From Tillus elongatus (taxonomy: Eukaryota; Arthropoda; Insecta; Coleoptera; Cleridae), in contig OZ023268.1 of the NCBI GenBank assembly GCA_964006375.1, positions 83,897,835 to 83,961,834 of the forward strand: a DNA stretch of 64,000 nucleotides. The letters are read 5' to 3'. Position numbers and translations under genes: made by a program. The notes under the pieces are model-generated. The model saw nothing but the letters and a program-made list of their open reading frames with translations, had not been told where the DNA came from and did no database searches. The number at the start of each line of letters is the position of its first letter. Positions within the stretch are counted from its first letter, which is position 1. Below, piece by piece: positions 14,857 through 25,481 of the stretch.

Positions 14857-15124
14857 ACGGTACTTGATCATTTTTCTTTTTTTGTAATCGGCAATAATTT
14901 GGGAGATATTATGACTTTCCGGTTAAGATATTAGTCTAGTTAAGTGTTTAGGCTAGGTTAAAGAATCGTTAAAATATTAAATGTAAGATACCTAGGTAAG
15001 CGAATTTGTCCGGGGGGCAGAAGTATCTTCTGCTTGCTTGATCGCAACCTAGTGGTTTTCCTTTGTTTATGTATAATTAATTGCAACGAATGAACTGTTT
15101 ATTTTTTGTAATGATGGAAAATAA

Positions 15125-15182
<58 letters not shown>
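14857..15182 (+). other. 3' untranslated region and (AT)n tail of the retrotransposon
   Basis: About 270 bp of non-coding DNA leads to AAAATAAATTTATATAT and a TA run at about 15129-15182. The copy therefore has AT microsatellites on both sides. In this kind of element the 3' tail is often a short tandem repeat copied during target-primed reverse transcription, so the array may be the tail rather than the target. Confidence 0.55.
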
Positions 15183-15190
<8 letters not shown>

Positions 15191-16800
15191 AATAAAATAA
15201 TGTATTTTTAAAACAAGAGACAAAAAAAAGTAACAAAACTACTTAAAAAACTTTACACAAAATTTTATTCACTTTTTGTTAAACAATGTATAGTACAAAC
15301 AGCCTCTCCACAAGTACTGCATGATATTTTTGATTTTCGCCCTCAAATTTTTAAAGAGAAACTCTGTTTGAAGAAGCTGGATATTTTCTGGCAGGTATAT
15401 GTGTATGTTTAACCCGTAATATAAACACCCGTGCGGGGTTACCGCGGTACCCCGCCTACATTTTTTAAAATCTGAATTCGGAAAAATTTATAAATTTTAA
15501 TGGTAGACATAAAAAAGTATAGAAATACCTTTCTTTAGGATTACCCAAAATATGAGGACCCAAAAAAATGTATTAAAAAAATTACATGCAGAAAACGGAG
15601 AGTGGAGTACAAAAAGAACCCAGAACGGAAAGGTTAATGCATATTTGAGTGATTTTTTTTTCTTTTTAAAGTTAGAGCGAATAATGATCTTCACAATTAT
15701 ATACCAAATATATATTGTGATGTGTTTTATATTTTTTATAAGTTTTTGCGGGTTCAAGAATGGCACTAAACTTTTTGTCCTTTACATTTTAACAAAAATG
15801 TATTTTATACCAGTTTCCATAGAGGTTTAGAGTAATTTTTTGCTTAAGAACATTTTGTGTTGTGTTGTTGTGTGAATTTGTTTTGTTCTTAATTTAGGGT
15901 AAATAAAAGTTGAATGTCTAACATTAATTTTGCTTTCTTATTAAATTTTAAATAATAGTAATTAACAACAATATATATTGCACTACTCTGGGCAATTATT
16001 ATTTTTCTTTTAGAGTACCTAAGCATTCACAGATATGTACGTACATGTATTTATTTCTGTACTAATAAGAATAACAGTTGAAACAGTTGTAACATCACAA
16101 AATAAATGAAGTTCTGCTGGGAATTTCAAGAGCGCTTTGGGGAATTGCTTGGAATTTCAGGAAACTTTTGGGCAATTCCTGACAACTTAAGGGAATTTAC
16201 AATTTCAAAGAATTTTGGGTAATATCGGGGAATCGTTTCTGAAAAAGGAATTTTAGTGCAAAATTTTTGATGGCGATTTTCCCTTCGTTTGCAATTGTGG
16301 TTTTATTTTTAGAGTAAAAATAATAAAAATAAACTTATAGGACTATTTCCAAAAGTCGCGATCTCTTTTTTAGCGACCTTTCTAAGCTGGTTCGCTGAAA
16401 TAAGCTCGGTATACTGGATGGTGTGAAGAAAAATCCGATTGTAAAAAAATTGTGGTGTGGACAAACAACAGAAAGTAAGAAAATTGTAATGAAAAATACA
16501 ATAACTTATTCAACTGAGTACGAAATATTATAAATTAGGAGAACTGCACACTGAGTTTATTGAGTGTGAAACCATTATTACTCCAAAAACGGTGAACTTG
16601 TGAAAAGGAAAATCAGCACCACACAATAAGCGTCCAGAGGCATGTGACAAAGATTCTGCTAATTGCAGTAAGAAAAAGAAGCCAGTTACAATAGATTAAT
16701 ATTAAAAAGATTTTTACCCGTGCTTTGAATGTTATATATGATTTCAGTTATAGGGAATTACCTTCACATTAATTGACGAAATATTTAAAGCACCTGGTAA
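15183..16800. other. unassigned AT-rich stretch with a GC-rich palindromic spot
   Basis: At 15409-15460, TTAACCCGTAA is followed by GCGGGGTTACCGCGGTACCC and CGC, with TACCGCGGTA palindromic. TTAACCC plus a GC-rich inverted stretch is reminiscent of a piggyBac-type end, but no opposite end was found. At 16095-16230 the words GGAATTTC/GGAATT recur irregularly. Small frames on both strands (15497-15830) show no domain. Confidence 0.35.
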
Positions 16801-16852
16801 ACTTTGGTACGTTTAGATAGAGTGTACTGGCAGAAAGATAGAAAGAGAAAAA

Positions 16853-16906
16853 TAGATAGAGAGAGTGAGAGAGAAAATGAATAAATGAAAGAGAGAGAGA
16901 GAGAGC
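16853..16906. repeat. (GA)n-rich simple repeat
   Basis: GAGAGA runs interrupted by AAAATGAATAAATGAAA. Simple-sequence DNA without a coding context. Confidence 0.85.
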
Positions 16907-17299
16907 AACGTGACGTTGTTGAATAAAGGGTTGCGGGTCAGTATTTGCATTAGTAATTGTTTTATGAGCCGCATGTAAAGACCCGTAGGCCCTGTCCCTG
17001 TTAATTTGATAATTTCAGGTACAATCAGGCTTTCGACACACACAAATCCTGCTCCAATAAGTCATGCGGGTCACAGTCACACAGAGGATGTGGGGCTTCG
17101 CATAGGACTCGATCCCTTCTGGTACGTAGGGTCTGCATTTCTCCTACTGACTGTTAAATCCACCTAAAGATAAACGGCCCATCGCAACAAGCTCTGCGTT
17201 ATCTGCTGTCACTCGCTTGAGGATTTACAAAATGTCTCCACCTCTAATAAACCGGATAGCAACACACGATAATCCAAAGTTATCTTTGTGGCTAATAAA

Positions 17300-17625
17300 A
17301 TGAAAATCTGGGCGCAGCAAGTGCGTTATGGTAGTGAATTTTCATTAAAATGTCTTTATTGCAAATATGTGTGTTTTCTTTTTAAGAAAGCAGGCACCAA
17401 TTTTGGTTACCAGTATAACCTATATAGTAAAAACAATGTGCCATGTTTCATAAAAATAACTTTATTGTGTGAAAATGTACAAAAATTTCCAAAAGTAAAC
17501 ATAAAGTGTTCCCGGAAAAAACTCGTTTCTTGGTCAACCTTATAGGTTAATAGCAAATTGGGCTATTCAAATATGAAGCATTTGATCAAAATTCGCTACC
17601 ATTACGCACTTGCTGCATCCAGAAT
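17300..17625. mobile_element. about 325-bp inverted-repeat element (MITE-like)
   Basis: The left end TCTGGGCGCAGCAAGTGCGT, continuing TATGGTAGTGAATTTTCA, is mirrored at the right end by TCGCTACCATTACGCACTTG with CTGCATCCAGA. The same end sequence, singly or in pairs, recurs near 7805, 8093, 9770, 19062, 36303, 51535, 52797, 54010, 57068 and 63452, so it marks the terminus of an abundant family. No open frame of note. Confidence 0.7.
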
Positions 17626-18085
17626 TTCTTTTCTTACAAACATGCATTATACTTCTATGGAAAATGCAAAAATGCAATAACATAAGGCGTGTTTGATTAA
17701 ACAAAAAAGAAAATTTGTATCACCAACGACTTATGGGCTACCCTGTGATTGTAGAAATATGTTTTTAAGATGTAGCCCAAGACACCCTATAATTAATATA
17801 TAAAAAAAATTTTCATATCTTGTATAATAACGGATATATTGGGCTTTATTGATTTTTTACGAAAATTCGACAAAAATTATATACCATTAAACGATAAACT
17901 CTATAGCTAAGACTACTGTCAAGCATCAGAGAAAGGGTCTATTTGAAATGAATTTTCTGGAAACATTTTAGTAAAATGAAGGACAATGACGTTTGAAACT
18001 AAGAGTTCAGGGTTTGTAAAACATCCTTCTTGAGACATTTGATTTCCATAGCCCGTATTAGATTCAAGTTATTTGCCTAAATTTT
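17626..18085. other. unassigned stretch
   Basis: AT-rich with no recognised feature. Confidence 0.3.
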
Positions 18086-18089
18086 GTCG

Positions 18090-18660
<571 letters not shown>

Positions 18661-18820
18661 GAAAGACAAATTCTCTAGGTAGGAAGTGCGTTACGGAATT
18701 AAATTTTTATTAAAGGTGAAGTTTATTCAATGAGTGAAGATTGGAACCTGTGATGAGCAGTGATACGTCCAATTTGGATGAACCAATTCATCACAACACA
18801 GCTTTTAGACCTGACCATCA
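18661..18820. other. partial repeat end and unassigned sequence
   Basis: GGAAGTGCGTTACGGAATTA at 18680 is a degenerate copy of the dispersed-repeat end. The rest is unassigned. Confidence 0.35.
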
Positions 18821-18847
18821 TTTCGCTAACAAAGTTAACGTCATCAC
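18821..18847 (-). ncRNA. hammerhead-like motif in a Penelope-type terminus
   Basis: Minus strand: GTGATGAC, helix GTTAAC/GTTAGC closed by TTT (one wobble pair), then GAAAT. The flanks (AACTAACATATAAATAGGAG, TTTTTATTCGCTTAGTTTAT) recur next to the motif at 36194, showing one repeat family in two places. The first box has lost its leading C, so this copy is probably inactive. Confidence 0.4.
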
Positions 18848-19950
18848 AGGCATGAATAAACTAAGCGAATAAAAACTTGAACTCCTATTTATATGTTAGT
18901 TGTCACGCAGTTGCGAACAGCGTCATCTACGAAGGTATACAGACAGACACCCACGGTTGAATCTTTTTCCGGGAACATCTTAAGTTGGTTTTCCAGCAAA
19001 TTTGATGCATTTCATTAAAAAAATATTTGCTATTAAAAATATTTATATGAATATTCGCTACTATAACGTACTTGTTTCGTCCAGACTTTTACTAAGTGAA
19101 TAAACTATAATGATTATATTAATATCATGCTGTTGAGGAATAGTTTGGAGACCAAGATATAGATTTGTTTCATCTCTTTAGAATTGATTTATGAACGTTT
19201 TGCCAAACGTATATATGGCTTAGAGAAGATTATTACATTTTCTCTTGTAAACTAACTATTTTACAGTACCTCCTCGTATAGGCTTTCTTAGGCGGCTATA
19301 ATTTAAAAATCAATTCCATTCTCGAGAGGCAACTAGAGATGTGTGTTGTAAATTTAATTCCTAGGCACGCGTCTGGCATATAAAAACAAGACAAGACCTA
19401 GAGAATATCGATTACCTTGTGCATTAGCATTAGTAGATAAGGCCACTTTGTTGCTGCGGTAAACAAAACCTCCAATCCAATAAATGGGTCCATAGATTTT
19501 CTGTTATGACTGTCCTCTCCGTCTCTACGTTGTTGACTCAGGCCGGCTTACACCAAGCCGGACTCATCGTATTTTCCCTAGGTATTATGTTGCAGTATTT
19601 TGAAAATAAATATTTTGAAGTATTATATTTCGTATATAATAATAATAAGTTTGTTTTCCTCAACACAATATTTTGTACAATTTAACTGCAGGAAAACAAA
19701 ACAACAATAATAACATAAACATATATAACCCACGAAAGTAAAATAATTGTGTGTGGTTGTATACAGAAGTAAAGTATATTTTTTAATGGCCCTTGGAAGT
19801 CCAGAAAATAATATCTTAGTGACATATGCTGCTCAATATTTGAGTATTATTTTAATTTAATAACCAATAAGCGTAAGATCCTCTGTGTAGTAAAGAAAAT
19901 ATTGAAAATGTGCTAGGTGATGTGTGCTAGAGGATAGAAATAAAACCAGA
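18848..19950. other. unassigned stretch
   Basis: Contains another reverse copy of the dispersed-repeat end near 19062 and a small GC hairpin, CCGGCTT/AAGCCGG, at about 19554-19572. No gene recognised. Confidence 0.3.
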
Positions 19951-19954
19951 GAAA

Positions 19955-20141
19955 TGTCAGCAATCTGTGAAATAGAGTGTGGTGATTGTAAACTTAAATA
20001 TGTTCGCCAAACTCAAGGATCTATTGAAACAAGATTTAAAGAACATTTAGTGCAACTGAGGATATGGCACTACTGATAAATCATGTATTGGTAAGCATAT
20101 TTGGGATAATCACCATGCAGATAAAGAAAATCTTAAGTTAA
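19955..20141 (+). pseudogene. Penelope-like GIY-YIG endonuclease fragment
   Basis: The plus strand reads ICEIECGDCKLKYVRQT followed by IETRFKEHL. This is the Cys-containing start of the GIY-YIG nuclease of Penelope-like elements (YxI.C..C...YVGQT......R...H). After a frameshift, KSCIGKHIWDNHHADKENLK follows. The piggyBac element at 20142 interrupts it at a TTAA, and a plausible continuation resumes at 24722. Dead fragment. Confidence 0.7.
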
Positions 20142-20274
20142 AACCCTTTCGGCCCTGAAGGTGGCATTTGCCACCGGCAGTTTTGGAGGCTTCTAGATAG
20201 TGACAGGAGGTTTAGTTCCAATCTAAGTCACTAGATGTCGCTACTTTATACCATTCTTAACTCCACAGTATCAT

Positions 20275-21484
20275 CAAATACTATATAATGAAAATACGGG
20301 ACACTCCTATGCTTTAGCATTGGTGAAATTTGTGACAAGTACACTAGCGCCACCTCGCGTGAAGTACTGACAACTGTGCGAGTAATTTTAATTGTATATT
20401 TACCTGCATATTCTTAATTTAGACAATTGGTTTATTATAGATGAATATAAAAACTTGTACATGACAAAACAGTGAAAATTTTCTGATTATATAGTTATAA
20501 ATAGAATTTGTATCAACAATCAGCTTGAAACCTAAATTAATTCAGCATGAATAATTCTGCAAATTTCTCTTACCCATAATCATAATTTAAAGTACTACAT
20601 TAAAACCGTCGTTATACTACTATTTCAAGGGTAGATATAGGAATATACTGAAAGCTGTTTCTGACGATATTAAGTTACAAACTGTACTTACCTATAAATA
20701 ATTGTTCTAGGTATAAATGGTAGCACAGTACTCAATTTGCTATATCTTTACATGAAAACTGTCTTATTAATCTAATATTTTAAAATATGTAACTGATATA
20801 CTTAGTACATAATTAAGAAATTGTGCAGATGAAAGGTGAGAGTAACTCTTACTTCCGTGAATAAATCTATTATAGGGCTGAATCTGCTATTTCTACTTGT
20901 CTCTTTGAAAACTTGTCTTGGAAAGATAATTAAAAGCCTTTACCAAGTAAAATAATTGTAAATGTGAAAAAATGTGACAATTTATGCCATACTAAAATAA
21001 AAAAGGACACAGAAGGAAATAGAAAAACACTTTTCTTATACCATTTAATATTAATGCAAAACTTTTTATGCCTTCATATTTTTTATGCACTGGAAGACAA
21101 GTTATGATTGAAGCATTTCAACCATCCGTTTACGAAGTTTATCTATAAATAGGTACATGATGGTAAATATTACACAATAAATTATCTTCTGCGAACTGTA
21201 CATATTGGCATAAAAGTGATTCTGAATTTGTCTTCTGCTTCAAATCATATTCACGTTTCGATATCCTTTGGAAACCTATGAAGTGTCTTTGATAGATTTA
21301 GCACGTTATAATTCGAACAATTAGAGATTGCACACACCCAACCACTAGCATTCATTGTAAAAAACACAGCTCAAACTTAATCATACACATTTAACGAAAC
21401 ATCAGTACTATCCGCTAGGGGCGCTGATATTTTTGTAACACGAAATCAGCCGGAGTGTCCTGTATTGTCATTATATAGTATTTG
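20275..21484. mobile_element. non-autonomous DNA transposon N1, copy 1
   Basis: 1,210 bp with about 33-bp terminal inverted repeats that start CAAATACTATATAATGA at both ends. A 7-bp direct repeat GTATCAT lies at 20268-20274 and 21485-21491. It is alignable end to end with the copy at 44684-45949, including CGCCACCTCGCGTGAAGTAC near the left and CTAGGGGCGCTGATATTTTT near the right. It encodes no protein of note. CA...TG termini with a 7-bp duplication do not match the TA, TTAA or 8-bp rules of the common insect families, so the superfamily is left open. Confidence 0.85.
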
Positions 21485-21551
21485 GTATCATATAATCCAC
21501 AGCATTTGTACTCGAGTTGTAGAGAGCTAAAGTTTAATAAGGCGTGAAAAC

Positions 21552-23628
21552 ATGAATGTTGATAACCTTATAACATTATTGGGTAAGTACACATTATTTT
21601 GTAACTATGATGTAATTTACATTATATTTTTGTTAGTATGTCAAATATAAAATCTGTGAATATCTTAAAAGAACTTACTTGTCCTTTTTTCATAAAAATA
21701 GCACACCCATAGACATTTGAAATTTGCCTACGCAATTGCCACCACCAGGTGTTACCATTCGAAAAAAAATTATCGTATCATTTTTACTTTCAGGTAACGA
21801 TGGTATATCAGCAGCAAATTTCTATAAAAATCTAAACACAGTAGCTAGAAAAGTGACTATCAAAGATGCGGCTGCTGCTATATCAGCTCTTCCAGAATCT
21901 GATATAGAAGATGAAACAGAAAATGAAAATGAACAAGTACTTATTGAGGACATTACTGCAGATATCGAAGTTGAAACATCAGTTGAAGAACAAGATACAG
22001 ATTGAATTCCGCTGGCTGTACTAGCACAAAAATCGCAGACATCAAATTTACAACAAAAAAAGAATGATAAAGCTAAAATATCCTGGAAGAAAGATCAATT
22101 TTTGTCTCCACAAGTTATGTTTACTTTACCTGAAGACATAGAAGATAGTAATGAATGTCAGTCACCCACCTTTGATGTACTTTCAGAAATATTTTCCTCC
22201 TGAAATCTCCACCTGTCTGAAAAAATAAATATGTACGCATTCCTCAAAACCGGAAAAAATTTCAGCAGTAGTGAAGAAGGATTTACAAAATTTGTAGCAT
22301 TGCACATTATGATGGAAATTGTCGGCTTTCCTAGCCTAAGGATGTACTGGACACCTGCTACTACAATAAAAATTTTAGATGATATTGGGATATGGCGTAA
22401 TAGATTTAAATCATTAAGAAACAATATACATATTGCCGATAACAATCAACGTCGTGATAACTATGATAGACTCTGGAAGGTACGCCCAATTTTACAGTCG
22501 TTTGAAAAGCGATATGAGGTGTTCACTTTACAGGAAAATCTTTGTATTGACGAATCAATAATTTCATTTAAAGGACAACTTATTGTAAAGCAATATCTGG
22601 AACGAAAACCAAATCCATGAGGGGTAAAAGTTTTCATGCTTTGTGGTGCCTCTGGGATCATATATCGCTCGATTGTTTATCAAGGTTCTACTATTCTTTC
22701 AATGGATCTACAAGACGATTATTCAGCTACAAATGGTTTGGTAGTATATTTGTCAAACATAATCCCCGAACACCATGGACATAAACTGTTCTGTGATAAT
22801 TACTTTACATCGCTGTTGCTGCTACAAGAAGTGTTTCAAAAGGGAATTTTTATGGTTGGTACCATCCGTGCCAATAGACTTAAAAAGTGTCCTCTAAAAT
22901 CCGAAAGTGACCTAAAGAAAATTTGACGTGGCAGCTGTGACTCTTCAATCTCAGCAGATAAAATAATTGTAGCAGTTCGCTGGTATGATAATAAGGTGGT
23001 CAATATGGCTTCCAATTTTGTTGGGATTGATCCTGAAAATGATGTGAGGAGATACGACAGAAAAGAGGGTCAGTATATGATGGTAAAGCGTCTAGCAATT
23101 GTACGCATGTATAATGTTTCTATGGAAGGGGTGGACAAAAATGATTTTTTAATTACCTTGTATCGTACCTTTATTCGATCAAGAAAATGGGCATTGAGGG
23201 TAATTTTTCACTATTTCAATTTAGCTGTCTGTAACTCCTGGCTAGAATATCAATCTGATATGAAGAAGCAGGGAATGTCCAGAGAAATCAAGAATTGATT
23301 TATTGCAATTTACCACCTCAGTGGCAGAAGGTTTGGCGTTTTCAAACTCTTTGGTAGATACTATTCCAAGACGTGGAAGACCATCATCCGGAAGTCCCAG
23401 AAATTCACCTATAGTGAAAAAACGGCAAAAACTTCAAACAATTCCTGTACAGGATATGATATTTGACAACTTCGGACACTGGCGCCAGTCCATGTAAATC
23501 GACATTAACAAAGATGTAAGCTAGAAACTTGTGGATGGCGTTCTCGAATTCAGTGTGAAAAGTGTCAAGTTCACCTTTGTTTATCAAAATTTAGAAATTG
23601 TTTTAAAGACTTGATGTGGTGGTTATAA
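21552..23628 (+). pseudogene. piggyBac transposase, pseudogene
   Basis: One frame carries almost the whole protein: an acidic N-terminal part (ISALPESDIEDE), then the core with the three catalytic Asp blocks CIDESIISFKGQ (22543), FCDNYFTS (22792) and SMEGVDKNDF (23122). A cysteine-rich C-terminal zinc domain (CKLETC..., CEKCQVHLC, NCF) ends at TAA 23626-23628. In-frame stops lie at 22003, 22201, 22618, 22924 and 23296 (all TGA) and at 23506 (TAA). The stretch 23300-23497 is shifted by one base and then restored. A possible short first exon is ATG 21552 with a GGTAAG donor near 21581 and acceptor TTTCAG near 21795. That exon is inference. Confidence 0.8.
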
Positions 23629-23629
23629 G

Positions 23630-23840
23630 TGAATGTTGTGTATTTTGTGTTTGTTTCTGGTGTTTTGTTTTCGGTTTTGTTGATTTGTTTGTTTTTGATT
23701 TGTTTTACTATCTTTTCTATTGTTTTCTTGTTGTATCCATTTATTTCTGCTATTTGTATTATGATATTGTACTCCTTTTCTCGTTCGTCGTTATGGAGTG
23801 GTACATTTAGCATTCTGTTTATTAAGTATCTGTATGCGGC

Positions 23841-23905
<65 letters not shown>

Positions 23906-24128
23906 TAGTGAGTGTTTAGGTATAGTGATGTCTGTTTGTGTAGGTTTTCTGTATATTTTGTATTCAATCTGGTTTTCTTTTCTGATTAGTGTTAAGTCTA
24001 GGAAGTTTATGGTGTTGTTTGATTCTTTTTCTATTGTAAATTTTATGTTTTTGTTGATTTGGTCTATTTTTTGGAGGATATTGTCTATGTTGGTTTTTTG
24101 ATTGTCGTATATTATTAATATATCATCG
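23630..24128 (-). pseudogene. Penelope-like reverse transcriptase C-terminal fragment
   Basis: Minus strand: an RT DD box (DDILLIYDN) near 24125, then TNIDNIL, LDLTLIRKENQIEYKIYRKP and, after a long His-Thr tract encoded by (GT)n, WPHTDT/AYRYLINRMLNV and an IIQIAEINGYNKKTI segment. This is the linker between the reverse transcriptase and the nuclease of Penelope-like elements. Same family as the copy at 49535-50340. Frames are broken. The fragment sits inside the piggyBac element. Confidence 0.75.
23847..23902. repeat. (GT)n microsatellite inside Penelope-like coding sequence
   Basis: About 27 GT units at the position where the sister copy at 49755-49770 has about 8 CA units. Read on the coding strand it expands a His-Thr tract. 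Confidence 0.9.
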
Positions 24129-24215
24129 GATAAGATACGTCGATGATATATTATTAATATACGACAATCAAAAAACCAACATAGACAATATCCTCGAAAA
24201 AATAAACCAAATCAA
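24056..24215. repeat. head-to-head Penelope palindrome
   Basis: About 70 bp, including TTGATTGTCGTATATTATTA, is followed after a spacer of about 12 bp (GATAAGATACGT) by its inverted copy starting CGATGATATATTATTAATAT. Each arm encodes the DDILLIYDN end of the reverse transcriptase on opposite strands, so two Penelope pieces meet head to head at their catalytic motif. Confidence 0.85.
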
Positions 24216-24406
24216 CAAAAAAACAAAAATTTTAAAGGCCATACAAATTGACAAATTATCAAACCACAGTGATCAAGACAGGAGACCGATACACACGACA
24301 CAGTCCGAAGGCACAACCAATCAGAGAACAGTAAACCGACCAATAGAAGCTCACGGCGCAGGCGCCACGTACAATCTCAGACATAGACCACACAGTCAGT
24401 AGCGTG

Positions 24407-24434
24407 CTGATGATGAACCGGGACGGTTCGAAAC
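24407..24434 (+). ncRNA. hammerhead-ribozyme-like motif
   Basis: CTGATGAT, perfect 5-bp helix GAACC/GGTTC closed by GGGAC, then GAAAC. Sits downstream of Penelope-like sequence within the piggyBac element. Same architecture as the other copies but a completely different helix sequence. Confidence 0.55.
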
Positions 24435-24767
24435 TGCAGTCCACGCAAACCAATAAAAAATCACAAACGTACATAAAAATTAACTTATTTTAAATATTTT
24501 CACAGAAAATATAACTTTAAATTAAATGTATTGCCATTTTCATAATTCACTGTCCCAATACTAGTAAACCTGTTGGTGGCATTTGCCACGATTTCCTAAT
24601 TCCTTTATCTGTAGGAAAAAATTTGCAAGATTTGTTGGGTATATTCTTTAGGGCGCTGTAAACAATTGTTAATGCAAGTAAAAATTTTATTTTGTAAATT
24701 AAAAAATCAGGGCTGAAATGGTTAATGAAGAGTGTCAGGCAATAGTGATAGTTAAACACATATAAAA

Positions 24768-24768
<1 letters not shown>

Positions 24769-24861
<93 letters not shown>
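24769..24861. repeat. (AT)n microsatellite, left part of a split array
   Basis: TA run ending exactly where the LTR retrotransposon begins. Its continuation is the 9-bp ATATATATA at 32107-32115 and the run at 34183-34262. Confidence 0.97.
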
Positions 24862-24866
<5 letters not shown>

Positions 24867-25135
24867 CATCCCTGTATATTCTCAACATCATACAAAATAC
24901 GACGAATCCTGAAACCATGCATCATCAGTTTAGTGACCTGTGTAAGAGTGCTGATGCAGACGTTTGCATTTATGTTAATTCTGTAGAACATTAATTCATT
25001 CAATCGCTGTAACTCTAGTTGTTCACATGTTGTTTTGAATCACATATTTTATAATAAATTTTAAGACTGTAATAATTGTACCACTTAAATAAATAAATTA
25101 CTTTTTTCGGACAATCGCTACGAAAAAACCTAATT
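24862..25135 (+). repeat. 5' LTR
   Basis: 274 bp, starting AGTTACATCCCTG and ending AAAACCTAATT. Contains AATAAA-like polyadenylation words near 25050-25095. Identical by eye to the 3' LTR. Confidence 0.92.
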
Positions 25136-25152
25136 GGCGCTGCATAGAACAG
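25135..25152 (+). promoter_or_regulatory. putative tRNA primer-binding site
   Basis: TGGCGCTGCATAGAAC directly follows (and shares one T with) the 5' LTR. TGG complements the CCA end of a tRNA. TGGCGC is the start used by several Gypsy-group elements, but I could not identify the tRNA. Confidence 0.6.
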
Positions 25153-25481
25153 TATTGCACATCGAAACCTGATTTTGGCAAGCTTTAAATCTTCGTAAAA
25201 TTAGTTTCGGTCTTTTTTCTAAAAGTTTATGTGCAACATCGAACATCCACACCGGTGCAAGTCAGTCCACACTGCCAGAGGGAAATCAGCGAGAAACCAA
25301 TAGCAGAAGTACCAATGAGCTTCCTGTAAGTTTCCTCCAATATTTTTATCTGTGCATTCATATCGTATCTATTTTACATTTATACCTTATATAATTTTGT
25401 TCAATAATTCCTATTCGCGCTCTATTTTTCAATTCACCCTGTAATACTTAACAACCATTACTTGTTCATGTATGTTGTGTA

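Larger units (their letters stand above)
20142..24721 (+). mobile_element. piggyBac-like DNA transposon, nested and dead
   Basis: It is flanked by TTAA at 20138-20141 and 24722-24725, the fixed piggyBac target. The ends are similar inverted sequences (AACCCTTTCGGCCCTGA at the left; CCATTTCAGCCCTGA read inward from the right). A palindrome GGTGGCATTTGCCACC at 20160-20175 has a near-identical subterminal partner at 24575-24589. Inside are a decayed transposase (21795-23628), a 1,210-bp unrelated transposon (20275-21484) and Penelope-like debris (23630-24480). Without these insertions the element would be near 2.5 kb, normal for the family. Confidence 0.8.

Noticed and set aside
19554..19572. 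Hairpin CCGGCTT/AAGCCGG as a terminator
   Set aside because: Intrinsic terminators are bacterial; this is an isolated short hairpin in eukaryotic DNA.
20275..21484. N1 copy 1 as the 5' part of the piggyBac element
   Set aside because: It has its own inverted ends and 7-bp target duplication, and a second copy occurs at 44684 outside any piggyBac.
21795..23628. UGA recoding (selenocysteine) to explain the TGA codons in the piggyBac frame
   Set aside because: Five TGA codons, a TAA and a frameshift occur in a transposon pseudogene. Ordinary decay is far simpler and no SECIS-like hairpin was noticed.
23616..24101. Phe/Cys/Val-rich membrane protein on the plus strand
   Set aside because: It is the antisense of Penelope-like coding sequence plus a (GT)n run.
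24906..24930. CTGATGATGCATGG on the minus strand inside both LTRs, a possible ninth hammerhead motif
   Set aside because: No helix of adequate length follows and there is no GAAA box at the right distance.
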